Below, piece by piece: positions 13,479 to 20,141 of a stretch of 20,141 nt of DNA. Position 1 is the first letter of the stretch. Each line of letters starts with the position of its first letter. Position numbers and translations under genes: made by a program. The stretch covers positions 1-20,141 of the forward strand of contig JAGWTL010000014.1 in the NCBI GenBank assembly GCA_028869035.1, in the 5' to 3' direction. Under the pieces are notes generated by a model that had not been told where the DNA came from, made no database searches, and saw nothing but the letters and a program-made list of their open reading frames with translations. The DNA is from Burkholderiales bacterium (GTDB lineage: Bacteria; Pseudomonadota; Gammaproteobacteria; Burkholderiales; Burkholderiaceae_C).

Positions 13479-14023
13479 GAATCATCGGCATCGACCCCGG
13501 CCTGCGCACCACCGGTTTCGGCGTGATCGATGCCGCCGGCCACCAGCTGTCCTACGTGGCCAGCGGCACCATCAGCACCCTGCACCTGGCCCAGGGGGCG
13601 CTGCCGGCGCGACTGAAAGTGCTGTTCGATGGCATCCACGAGGTGGTGGCGCGCTACCAGCCGCAATCGGCCGCGGTGGAAATCGTCTTCGTCAACGTGA
13701 ACCCGCAGTCCACCCTGCTGCTGGGCCAGGCGCGCGGCGCCTGCGTCACGGCACTGGTCACCGCCGACCTGCCGGTGGCCGAGTACACGGCGCTGCAGAT
13801 GAAGCAGGCCGTGGTGGGCCATGGCCGTGCGCAAAAGGCCCAGGTGCAGGAGATGGTCAGGCGCCTGCTCAAGCTGCCCGGCCTGCCGGGGCCGGACGCG
13901 GCCGACGCCCTGGGCATCGCCATCACGCAGGCCCATGCCGGCGCCGCGCTGGCGCAGATCGCCAAGGCTGCGGGCCCTCCACGCAAGGCCGGCGGCAGCT
14001 ACCGTGACGGACGCAGCCGCTGA
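13475..14023 (+). CDS. ruvC: Crossover junction endodeoxyribonuclease RuvC
   Basis: 182 residues. RuvC cleaves Holliday junctions symmetrically as a dimer in the RuvABC resolvasome. The four catalytic acids are visible: D7 (IIGIDPGLRTTGFGVI), E69 (AAVEIVFVNVNPQST), D141 and D144 (GPDAADALGIAI), each of the last three displaced by 3 from E. coli E66/D138/D141. The family hallmarks NPQSTLLLGQARGA and KQAVVGHGRAQKAQVQEMV are present. The GTG start at 13475 overlaps the mtgA stop in GTGA, indicating translational coupling. ruvA and ruvB are not in the window. The stop lies 12 bases from the convergent YhgE-like gene with no terminator between. Confidence 0.97.
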   Translation: MRIIGIDPGLRTTGFGVIDAAGHQLSYVASGTISTLHLAQGALPARLKVLFDGIHEVVARYQPQSAAVEIVFVNVNPQSTLLLGQARGACVTALVTADLPVAEYTALQMKQAVVGHGRAQKAQVQEMVRRLLKLPGLPGPDAADALGIAITQAHAGAALAQIAKAAGPPRKAGGSYRDGRSR

Positions 14024-14035
14024 AACAGCCACGTC

Positions 14036-15904
14036 TCAGACTTCGACGGCCGCCCGGTAATCCTGCGCAGGCACCGTCTTCCAGGGACGGACCAGGCTGC
14101 TGAGCAGCAGCGCGCCCAGGCCGATGAGGACGACCTCCAGCCAGGCCAGCAGCCAGCCGCCGTCATAGGCGCCGAACAGGCTGGCACGCAAGGCCCTGAT
14201 AACCCAGGTGAAGGGCAGCCAGTCGTGCACGGCCTGGAAGAAATCGGCCGTCAATTCAATCGGCATCACACCGCCACCGGCCGCCAGTTGCAGGGTCAGC
14301 AGAAGAATGACGATGAGCTTGCCCACTTCACCAAAAGCGCGCAGGAGCAGCAGCACCAGAGCCAGAAAGGCCTGGCCGGCCGCCAGCATGATCAGGCTGA
14401 AGCTGAAGGGATCGGACACCACCACCCCCAGACCGAAACACAGCACCAGCACGGTCAGCAGGGTCTGCAGAAGCACCAGCAGGGCCGGCACGGCGTAACG
14501 CCCCAGGCTCTTGGCCAGCGCCGGAGCCTGGGCGTGTTCCTCGCTGAGCCTCTGCATATTAAAAAGGTAGACCGACATCACCGCCCCCAGCCACAGGGCC
14601 ATGGCGATCATATTGGGGGCAAAGGCGCTGCCGTTGTTGGGCACGGGGGCCAGCACCTCCAGCACCGGCTCCACCGAGTCGGCCAGGCCCCGCGCGCTGC
14701 CGTCGAGCTTGCCCAAGCTGGCCGGCAGGGCCGATTCGACCAGCTCGATGCCGCTGCGCAGCTTGTGCGCAGCACGCACCAGCTCGTCACCGCTGCGCGT
14801 GAAGGTCTCCAGCCGGGCGTCTTCCGGCAGTTGCACGGCCAGTGCGCGCAGATTGTCGGCCAGCAGGCCCATGCCTTCGGTCAGGCGGGCCGTGCCTTCC
14901 TCGATCCGGGTGGCGCCACGCGCCATCCGCGCGTTGGCGTTCAGTGCCACACCCAGGCCTTCGCTGAGCTGCTTGCCACCCCCCGCCAGTTCCCCTGCAC
15001 TCTGCGCGATCTTTTCGCCCACGAAGGGCAGGCCGGCCGTTTCTTCCTGCAGTTGCGTGGCGCCGGCTGTCAGGCGGCCCGCGCCGAGTTGCAGCTGCTC
15101 CAGCCCGGCGCCCATTTCGCGCTGGCGTTGCGCCAGGCGCTGCGTCCCGTTGCGCAGGGCCTTGAGTTCCGCCTCGCCGGGCAGGCGCGGCTCCATGCTG
15201 CGTGTGCTGGCCCCCACCTGTCGGAGGCCCGCCGCCAGCTGGGCCGCCAGGCCGTTGTAGCGCACCATGCCCTCGCCATAGGTCCTGGCCCCGGTACGCA
15301 GCTGGGCCATGCCGGCGCGCAGCATGTCCAGGCTCTTGCCCGAGCCGTCGGCCGAAAGCAGCACCTGTTCCCAGCGTTTTTCATTCAGGGCCTCATTGAC
15401 CTGGTGGCCAAGTTCGGCGGCGAAGCGCCGTGCGATACCCGCCGCCGCGTAGTTGTTGCCCTCGGACAGCACCACCACCACCTTGCCGCCACCGGGCAGC
15501 GTGCCGGGCAGCGCGCTGGCGCTGAAGTCCGGCGGGATGATGACGGCAAACGCCAGGCGGCCCAGCCGCACGCCCTGGCGCGCACCATCGGCGTTGTCCA
15601 TGGCACGAAAACCGAACTCCCCCGAGCGCATCAGCTCCTGCGCGAGTTCGGCCCCGACATTGCTGGTGCGCCCCTGATGCACCGAGCCCTGGTCGAGGTT
15701 GACGATCCCCACCGGCAGGGTGCTGGTCTTGGCATTCGGATCCCACACGCTGGACAGGTAGATCAGCGCATACGCCGCCGGCACCAGGGCGATGGCCAGC
15801 GCGGCCAGGACCAGTCGCGGAAAACGCCGGAACAAGGCCAGATCGGTGGCCATGACGCGCCAGCTCGACCGGACCAGCTGATGAAGATGCTGTCCTGGGC
15901 TCAT
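14036..15904 (-). CDS. YhgE/Pip-family (ABC-2-like) integral membrane protein
   Basis: 622 residues. One membrane segment near the N terminus (LVLAALAIALVPAAYALIYL) is followed by WDPNAKTSTLPVGIVNLDQG, typical of the YhgE/Pip domain. Then comes an extracytoplasmic region of about 380 residues with many AxxLxxG-type helical repeats (about 200-400: RAGMAQLRTGARTYGEGM, GAGLEQLQLGAGRL, IEEGTARLTEGMGLLADNL), and finally five C-terminal membrane segments. The architecture resembles phage-infection protein Pip, YhgE and ESX-associated proteins of Gram-positives, and ABC-2 permeases of Gram-negatives. Transport function is unproven and no ATPase gene is adjacent. ATG at 15904 is chosen over an upstream ATG at 15937; CACAAT ends 7 bases before it and no Shine-Dalgarno sequence is present. 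ATG 17 codons downstream is another alternative. Confidence 0.85.
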   Translation of the reverse strand: MSPGQHLHQLVRSSWRVMATDLALFRRFPRLVLAALAIALVPAAYALIYLSSVWDPNAKTSTLPVGIVNLDQGSVHQGRTSNVGAELAQELMRSGEFGFRAMDNADGARQGVRLGRLAFAVIIPPDFSASALPGTLPGGGKVVVVLSEGNNYAAAGIARRFAAELGHQVNEALNEKRWEQVLLSADGSGKSLDMLRAGMAQLRTGARTYGEGMVRYNGLAAQLAAGLRQVGASTRSMEPRLPGEAELKALRNGTQRLAQRQREMGAGLEQLQLGAGRLTAGATQLQEETAGLPFVGEKIAQSAGELAGGGKQLSEGLGVALNANARMARGATRIEEGTARLTEGMGLLADNLRALAVQLPEDARLETFTRSGDELVRAAHKLRSGIELVESALPASLGKLDGSARGLADSVEPVLEVLAPVPNNGSAFAPNMIAMALWLGAVMSVYLFNMQRLSEEHAQAPALAKSLGRYAVPALLVLLQTLLTVLVLCFGLGVVVSDPFSFSLIMLAAGQAFLALVLLLLRAFGEVGKLIVILLLTLQLAAGGGVMPIELTADFFQAVHDWLPFTWVIRALRASLFGAYDGGWLLAWLEVVLIGLGALLLSSLVRPWKTVPAQDYRAAVEV

Positions 15905-15911
15905 GGCGTCG

Positions 15912-15917
15912 ATTGTG
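15912..15917 (-). promoter_or_regulatory. -10-like box 7 bases before the YhgE-like ATG
   Basis: CACAAT (4 of 6 to TATAAT) ends 7 bases before the ATG, with TTGTGC 16 bases upstream as a weak -35. No Shine-Dalgarno sequence is present. It overlaps one arm of the TTGTGCG/CGCACAA inverted repeat (15913-15939). Confidence 0.33.
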
Positions 15918-15956
15918 CGGGTTTCGCCCGGGCGCACAAGCGAGCCAGACCCGTCT

Positions 15957-16970
15957 TTACCTCGGCTTCACCTGTGCGAAAAAAGCCCCCATCGTCTCGT
16001 TGGCCGAGAGCGCCCGCGAGGCCGGCTCCCCGCGCGTCTTCACGGCCCCTGGCCAGGAATGGCCGCCGCTGTCCGTCACGCAGAGCTGCACCTGCGCACC
16101 TGCGCGGCAGGGCGCGTAGACCTCGCACCAGGCACCGGCCCGGTCCAGCACGCGCTGCGGCGTAGGCTGGCAGCCATTGAACGCCACCCAGCGCGCCGCG
16201 GTGGCCGGCACCGAGCGGTAGTCCGTCGCCAGCGCCTTGTCCACCGATTGCGGGCCGGCGCCGCCCTCGTAGAGCACGTGCCCGTCATTGCGCGCGTGGA
16301 TGTGCAGCACCGAGACCGGCTGCGCCGGCGCGCAGTTGCGCGTGTTGTCGGTCCCGGCCACGGCCGCAACGGCGCGGACCACGTCGGGCATCTCGCAGGC
16401 CAGGCGGTAGGCCATCATGGCGCCGTTGGACATGCCGGTCGCGTAGACGCGCTGGCGGTCGATGTTGAGCTGGCGCATGACGCGCTCGATCACGACACGG
16501 ATGAAACCGACATCGTCCACCACCTCGTCGCGCGCCGCGCCGCAGCAGTCCCCGGCATTCCAGGTTGCGAACATGCCATTGCGAAAGCGGCTGATGCCGT
16601 TGGGGAAGACCAGCACCTGGCCTTCGCGCGCCGCATGGCTGAGCTGGCCATAGTTCTCGTCCCTGGCCATGTAGTCCATGCTGCCGCCCCCGCCATGCAG
16701 CGAGACCAGCAGGGGCGCCGGGGTGTCGCTGCGGTAGCCGGGCGGCACGTGCACACGGTACAGGCGCGTGCGCCCCCCGTGCGACAGGCTGTAGCGGTAG
16801 TCGCCGGGCGCGGTGATCACGGCATCCGGCGTCGATGACGCCTGGGCCTCACCCGCGGCGCGCGCTTGCCGGCGCTCATGGAAACGCTCGCGCAGCCCCC
16901 CGTCCTGGGCGGAAAGAACGCCAGACGCCAGCAGGAGGCACGCGAAAATCGGCAGAAAACGGGGTTTCAT
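15957..16970 (-). CDS. Secreted PHB-depolymerase/LpqC-family esterase
   Basis: 337 residues with a signal peptide (MKPRFLPIFACLLLASGVLS, cleavage near AQD). The catalytic domain belongs to the esterase PHB-depolymerase / feruloyl-acetylxylan esterase group (COG3509). It has the oxyanion segment LVSLHGGGGSMDY, nucleophile elbow ATGMSNGAMMAYRLACEMP (S181), acid HARNDGHVLYEGG (D229) and base SGGHSWPG (H304). Six or more cysteines, including DCC at 141-143, suggest disulfides and a periplasmic or extracellular location. The substrate could be a polyhydroxyalkanoate oligomer or an aryl ester of plant polysaccharide; no substrate-binding domain is attached. ATG at 16970 has AAGGA seven bases upstream. 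It is transcribed toward the YhgE-like gene (52-base gap), with no clear functional link. Confidence 0.88.
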   Translation of the reverse strand: MKPRFLPIFACLLLASGVLSAQDGGLRERFHERRQARAAGEAQASSTPDAVITAPGDYRYSLSHGGRTRLYRVHVPPGYRSDTPAPLLVSLHGGGGSMDYMARDENYGQLSHAAREGQVLVFPNGISRFRNGMFATWNAGDCCGAARDEVVDDVGFIRVVIERVMRQLNIDRQRVYATGMSNGAMMAYRLACEMPDVVRAVAAVAGTDNTRNCAPAQPVSVLHIHARNDGHVLYEGGAGPQSVDKALATDYRSVPATAARWVAFNGCQPTPQRVLDRAGAWCEVYAPCRAGAQVQLCVTDSGGHSWPGAVKTRGEPASRALSANETMGAFFAQVKPR

Positions 16971-17002
16971 GGCAATCCTTCACGGCCCAAGGCGCCGCCA
17001 GC

Positions 17003-17031
17003 TTGTCACAAATCGTCACGCAGGCTAAATT
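17003..17031 (+). promoter_or_regulatory. Sigma70-type promoter for the 105-residue protein gene
   Basis: TTGTCA (17003-17008) and TAAATT (17026-17031) are spaced exactly 17 bases. Transcription would start near 17038, about 32 bases before the ATG at 17070, which has AGGA seven bases upstream. This is the best conventional promoter in the window. Confidence 0.65.
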
Positions 17032-17069
17032 GTGGTCATCGCAAAGCGTACAGCACCCAGGACGGTCGC

Positions 17070-17387
17070 ATGCTGAAATTCTTCAAGTCCGCTCCCAAGC
17101 CCCCGGCCACACCGGCCCGGGCGGTCGCGGCCGCCAAGCCCCGGCCAGCAGCACCCACCCCTTCGCCGGCACGCGCGGGCACCCCGCCCGTGCCACCGCC
17201 CCTGCCTGAAGTGAGCGAGGGCAACCAGGAATCCGACTGGGCCATGTGGGAGGACTCGGTGGCTTTCCAGGACAGCCAGATGCCCTCCGCCTTCAACGAG
17301 CTCGATGCCGTCAAGACACGCGACGAGACACCGAAGAAGAGTGGGGTGCCCGATCCCTTTGCCGCAGTCCGCAAACGCGGCTCCTGA
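17070..17387 (+). CDS. Small proline/alanine-rich hypothetical protein
   Basis: 105 residues, not recognised. The basic start MLKFFKSAPKPP is followed by an Ala/Pro-rich low-complexity region (to about 48, ending PPVPPPLPEV). An acidic, Trp-containing block (SDWAMWEDSVAFQDSQMP) then leads to a basic end (DPFAAVRKRGS). There is no signal peptide or membrane segment, so it is probably cytoplasmic; it may be a flexible linker or partner protein. Reality is supported by a good promoter at 17003-17031, AGGA seven bases before the ATG, and gene-like third-position G+C. It is divergent from the secreted esterase and convergent with the small membrane protein 9 bases downstream. Confidence 0.75.
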   Translation: MLKFFKSAPKPPATPARAVAAAKPRPAAPTPSPARAGTPPVPPPLPEVSEGNQESDWAMWEDSVAFQDSQMPSAFNELDAVKTRDETPKKSGVPDPFAAVRKRGS

Positions 17388-17396
17388 CGGCCGGCC

Positions 17397-17573
17397 TCAG
17401 GCGATGCGCTGCAGGATCAGGACGGCGAAGAAGCCGAAGGCGGCGATCAGTGTCCACTTCAGCGTGACCAGACCCCAGCGTTTGTAACGCGCCTGACCGG
17501 TGCCGGCGTAGAAGGCGAAGCAGACAGCGGCGCCGATCAGCGTGAGGAAGATGAGCCAGCGAAACAGCAGCAT
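17397..17573 (-). CDS. Small two-helix membrane protein, hypothetical
   Basis: 58 residues with two hydrophobic segments (LLFRWLIFLTLIGAAVCFAFYAG and TLKWTLIAAFGFFAVLILQ) joined by a short basic loop (QARYKRWG), a small inner-membrane hairpin protein. The ATG at 17573 is fixed by a strong GGGAGG seven bases upstream; an upstream GTG/ATG extension would place 14 Pro/Gly-rich residues before it. It lies downstream of lpxC on the same strand, separated by the two-part repeat (17593-17671). Function unknown. Confidence 0.75.
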   Translation of the reverse strand: MLLFRWLIFLTLIGAAVCFAFYAGTGQARYKRWGLVTLKWTLIAAFGFFAVLILQRIA

Positions 17574-17592
17574 GTGCCTACCTCCCGCGGGC

Positions 17593-17671
17593 AACTCGCC
17601 GCCGGGCCGCCCCAAGGCGAGTTAGCCCCCTTGGGGGGCAGCGACCCGTGCAACAGCGGAGCGTGGGGGCC
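17593..17671 (-). repeat. Two-part intergenic repeat downstream of lpxC (copy B)
   Basis: A hairpin AACTCGCC-(15)-GGCGAGTT (17593-17600, 17616-17623) is followed by the G/C-run module GCCCCC-ttg-GGGGGC (17625-17639) with GCGAC and a closing TGGGGG (17664-17669). Order and orientation match copy A at 2349-2438, and again the module lies a few bases after a stop codon (lpxC). On the minus strand the hairpin ends just before the GGGAGG ribosome binding site of the 58-residue protein, so it could also affect that gene's translation. Confidence 0.6.
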
Positions 17672-17674
17672 ATA

Positions 17675-18598
17675 TCACCAGGCGCGCGCTGGTTGTGCGA
17701 AACCCTTGGGCGCGAGCTTCTCGTTGTCGAAAGTCACGGTTTCCCAGGCATCAGTGCGCTGCAGCAGTTCGCGCAGCAGCTTGTTGTTGAGCGCGTGGCC
17801 CGAACGGAAGGCGCTGTAGGCCGCCAGCAGGGGCTTGCCCAGGATGTAGAGATCGCCCATGGCGTCGAGGATCTTGTGCTTGACGAACTCGTCGTCGTAG
17901 CGCAGGCCACCGGCATTGAGCACCTTGTAGTCGTCCATCACGATGGCGTTGTCCAGACCGCCACCCAGGGCCAGGCCGTTGGCGCGCATCATCTCCACGT
18001 CCTTGGTGAAACCGAAGGTGCGCGCACGCGCGATATCACGCGAGTAGTTGTGCACACTCATGTCGAACTCGACCCGCTGACCGGTCGAGTCCACGGCCGG
18101 GTGGTCGAAGTCGATCTCGAAGCTGAGCTTGTAGCCGTGGTAAGGGTCCAGGCGCGCCCACTTCTGATTGAGGCCCTGGCCCTCGCGGATCTCGATGGGT
18201 CTGGTGACACGGATGAAACGGCGCGGCGCGTTCTGCAGCGCGATGCCGGCGCTCTGCAGCAGGAAGACGAAGGAGGCGGCCGAGCCATCGAGGATGGGCA
18301 CTTCCTCGGCCGTGATGTCCACGTAGAGGTTGTCCAGCCCCAGACCGGCGCAGGCCGACATCAGGTGCTCCACGGTGTGCACCTTGGCGCTGCCGTTGGA
18401 CAGGGTGGAGGCCAGGCGCGTGTCGCTGACCGCCAGGGCCGACATCGGGATGTCCACCGGCTGCGGCAGGTCCACGCGCCGGAACACGATGCCGGTGTCG
18501 ACCTGCGCCGGGCGCAGCGTGATTTCCACGCGCTGGCCACTGTGCAGGCCCACGCCCACGGCACGGGTCAGGGACTTGAGGGTGCGTTGCTGCAGCAT
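17675..18598 (-). CDS. lpxC: UDP-3-O-acyl-N-acetylglucosamine deacetylase
   Basis: 307 residues. LpxC performs the committed step of lipid A synthesis, a zinc-dependent deacetylation in the cytoplasm. Zinc ligands are H78 (TVEHLMSACAGLGLDNLYVD), H241 and D245 (KHKILDAMGDLYILG), and the catalytic histidine is H268 (FRSGHALNNKLL), corresponding to H79, H238, D242 and H265 in E. coli. The N-terminal MLQQRTLKSLTRAVGVGLHS is typical. ATG at 18598 lies 10 bases after the TAG stop of the GGDEF-EAL gene, so the two are probably co-transcribed. TAGAAT, overlapping that stop, ends 7 bases before the ATG, offering a possible private leaderless promoter. ftsZ, the usual upstream neighbour, is not adjacent. 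Confidence 0.97.
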   Translation of the reverse strand: MLQQRTLKSLTRAVGVGLHSGQRVEITLRPAQVDTGIVFRRVDLPQPVDIPMSALAVSDTRLASTLSNGSAKVHTVEHLMSACAGLGLDNLYVDITAEEVPILDGSAASFVFLLQSAGIALQNAPRRFIRVTRPIEIREGQGLNQKWARLDPYHGYKLSFEIDFDHPAVDSTGQRVEFDMSVHNYSRDIARARTFGFTKDVEMMRANGLALGGGLDNAIVMDDYKVLNAGGLRYDDEFVKHKILDAMGDLYILGKPLLAAYSAFRSGHALNNKLLRELLQRTDAWETVTFDNEKLAPKGFAQPARAW

Positions 18599-18605
18599 GG
18601 CCGCG

Positions 18606-18611
18606 ATTCTA
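18606..18611 (-). promoter_or_regulatory. -10-like box 7 bases before lpxC ATG
   Basis: TAGAAT (5 of 6 to TATAAT) ends 7 bases before the lpxC ATG and includes the TAG stop of the preceding gene. No good -35 and no Shine-Dalgarno sequence. Part of the fivefold pattern of such boxes in this window. Confidence 0.35.
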
Positions 18612-20141
18612 CTTTCTCAGCCATGCCATGAAGGCCGGTGCGGGCATGGGGCGGCTGAGGTGATATCCCTGCACCTCGTCACAGCCCAGCACGCGCAGAC
18701 GCTCCAGGATGGCGGCGTTTTCGACCCCCTCGGCCACCACACTCAGGCCCAGGTTGTGGGCGAGATCGATGGTGGAGCGCACGATGATGGCGTCGCCCTC
18801 GTCGCTCTCCATGCCCATCACGAAGGACTTGTCGATCTTGAGCTCGTCCACCGGCAGGCGCTTGAGGTAGGCCAGGGAGGAATAGCCTGTGCCAAAGTCG
18901 TCGATAGACAATTTGAATCCCTGCTCGGACAGGCGGTTGAGCATGGCTTCGGCGCGCTGCGGGTCGTCCATGATGGCGCTTTCGGTGATCTCGAGGCAGA
19001 AGGCGGCGGCCGGCACACCGTGCGCCTCCAGCATGCGGCCCAGGCGCGCACTGAGTTCCAGGTCCAGCAGGTCACGCGTGGACAGGTTGACCGAAACGCG
19101 CAGGCCCGCGGCCTGCGGCGTGGCCAGCAGGCGCGCGGTCTCGTCGAACATCCAGAGCGTGAGCTGGCGGATGTAGCCGGTCTGTTCGGCAAAGGGTATG
19201 AACTGCATGGGCGGCACCAGGCCGCGCTGCGGGTGCTCCCAGCGCACCAGGGCCTCGGCCGCGTGCGTGTGGCCGTCGGCCAGGCTCACCTTGGGCTGCA
19301 GGAAGAGACGCAGCTCGCCCTGGTCCACCGCGCGGCGCAGCTCGGTCAGCAGGGAGAAGGTCTGCGTGCTGGCGGAATCGAAAACCGGGTCGTAGCGCAG
19401 CGGCCCTTCGAGCTTGCGCTTGGCCACGTACATGGCGATCTCGGAACGGCTCAGCAGCGTATCGACATCCTGCGCGTCGGCGGGCCAGCAGGCGATGCCG
19501 ATGCCCGCGCTCAGGTCCACGGTCTGCTCGGCGATGGCCAGCGGCGCTTCCAGGCTGCGCGCCACGGCGGCGGCCATGGCGAGCGCCTGCGCCGGGCTGC
19601 CCGGCTCCAGCAGCAGGGCGAACTCGTTGCCGCCCAGACGCGCCACCAAGCCTGAGGCCTCGCCCAGCACATCGGCCAGCTTGCCCGCCACGGTCTTGAG
19701 CAGCTGGTCGCCGAAGGCATAACCGAGCACGTCGTTGACGTGCTTGAAACGGTCCAGGTCCAGGGTGATGATGGCCAGCTCCGCACCCTCTGCGCTGCGG
19801 ACGATGGACTGCTGCACCGAGTCGCGGAAGTTCTCCCGGTTGGGCAGACCGGTCAAGCGGTCCCAGTAGGCCAGGTGCCGGATCTCGGCCTGCTGCGCGG
19901 CGATGTCCAGGCGCATGCGGTCGAAAGAACGCGCCAGGTTGCCGATCTCGTCCTGGCGCTCGACGTCTTCGAGTGGCACGCTGTAGTCGCCGCGTGAAAG
20001 CCGCTGCGTGGCCACCAGCAGGGAGCGCAGCGGCGTGGCCAGGCGACGCGCCATCAGGCCGCTGCCCAGGGCCACCAGCAACACACCGCCCACGGTGATG
20101 ACAGCCAGCAGGATCTGCAGATGGCGGTAGGGCGCCACCAC
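18609..20141 (-). CDS. Membrane c-di-GMP protein: HAMP, degenerate GGDEF, intact EAL (5' end missing)
   Basis: 510 residues are visible; the gene runs off the right edge, so the N-terminal sensor is missing. The visible part begins with a membrane segment (LLAVITVGGVLLVALGSGLMARRL), then HAMP (about 30-80). A GGDEF domain follows (YWDRLTGLPNRENF onward) whose active-site motif is GGNEF instead of GGDEF/GGEEF, with no RxxD inhibitory site before it. The EAL domain keeps its catalytic set: EALVRWEHP, VNLSTRDL, LEITESAIM, DDFGTGYSS, LKIDKSFV, VAEGVE and QGYHLSRPM. It most likely acts as a c-di-GMP phosphodiesterase with a regulatory GGDEF domain; this is inference from residues. It stands 10 bases upstream of lpxC. 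Confidence 0.92.
   Translation of the reverse strand: MVAPYRHLQILLAVITVGGVLLVALGSGLMARRLATPLRSLLVATQRLSRGDYSVPLEDVERQDEIGNLARSFDRMRLDIAAQQAEIRHLAYWDRLTGLPNRENFRDSVQQSIVRSAEGAELAIITLDLDRFKHVNDVLGYAFGDQLLKTVAGKLADVLGEASGLVARLGGNEFALLLEPGSPAQALAMAAAVARSLEAPLAIAEQTVDLSAGIGIACWPADAQDVDTLLSRSEIAMYVAKRKLEGPLRYDPVFDSASTQTFSLLTELRRAVDQGELRLFLQPKVSLADGHTHAAEALVRWEHPQRGLVPPMQFIPFAEQTGYIRQLTLWMFDETARLLATPQAAGLRVSVNLSTRDLLDLELSARLGRMLEAHGVPAAAFCLEITESAIMDDPQRAEAMLNRLSEQGFKLSIDDFGTGYSSLAYLKRLPVDELKIDKSFVMGMESDEGDAIIVRSTIDLAHNLGLSVVAEGVENAAILERLRVLGCDEVQGYHLSRPMPAPAFMAWLRK

Noticed and set aside
14024..14035. Possible terminator between convergent ruvC and the YhgE-like gene
   Set aside because: The 12-base gap holds no stem or U-run.
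15913..15939. Inverted repeat TTGTGCG/CGCACAA between the secreted esterase and the YhgE-like gene, considered as a terminator
   Set aside because: A 7-bp stem with a 13-base loop and no U-run on either side; competing inner pairing CGGG/CCCG. Too weak to call.
1..20141. tRNA, rRNA, CRISPR, toxin-antitoxin, restriction or phage modules
   Set aside because: Looked for on both strands; no cloverleaf-like segments, regular spaced repeats, or proteins of these classes were seen.

Overview
The window reads as a chromosomal core region of a GC-rich betaproteobacterium, most likely order Burkholderiales and probably Comamonadaceae. The support is the strong G+C third-position bias, the family content, and the gene sets mpl, rodA, rnb-tonB-mtgA-ruvC and lpxC. 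The genus cannot be fixed from the sequence alone. I see no rRNA, tRNA, CRISPR array, prophage or defence system. Most genes serve cell-envelope or central metabolism.

Layout. 1-860 (+): 3' part of mpl (peptidoglycan recycling). 857-988: a symmetric array of mini-hairpins filling the gap between two convergent stop codons. 985-2300 (-): aroG (DAHP synthase) preceded by what looks like a complete attenuator, with an aromatic-rich leader peptide and a Rho-independent terminator. 2349-2438: a two-part intergenic repeat. 2446-8788 (-): tldD, a beta-hydroxyacid dehydrogenase, rodA, a MITE-like element, and a NarL-type two-component pair with a 7TMR-DISM-like kinase. 8928-14023 (+): a YqiA-like esterase, an RNB-domain ribonuclease, a second and very clear MITE, a TonB-like protein, mtgA and ruvC. 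14036-16970 (-): a YhgE/Pip-like membrane protein and a secreted PHB-depolymerase-type esterase. 17070-17387 (+): a small proline-rich protein with a good sigma70-type promoter. 17397-20141 (-): a small membrane protein, a second copy of the two-part repeat, lpxC, and a truncated GGDEF-EAL protein.

How the genes work together. mpl, rodA and mtgA act on murein recycling, elongation and glycan polymerisation. lpxC commits UDP-GlcNAc to lipid A. aroG opens the shikimate pathway and appears to be controlled by the supply of charged Phe, Tyr and Trp tRNAs. The c-di-GMP protein lies 10 bases upstream of lpxC on the same strand, so the two are probably co-transcribed.

Most interesting signals. (1) The aroG leader, whose codons 7-14 read YFFGYFWF and whose transcript may start at the AUG. 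(2) A MITE flanked by TTA duplications that landed in the stop codon of the ribonuclease gene, turned TAA into TAG, and moved tonB away from its ribosome binding site. (3) A -10-like box placed 6-7 bases before the ATG of five genes that lack a Shine-Dalgarno sequence, suggesting leaderless mRNAs. (4) The hairpin array between mpl and aroG. I found no convincing new multi-gene system.
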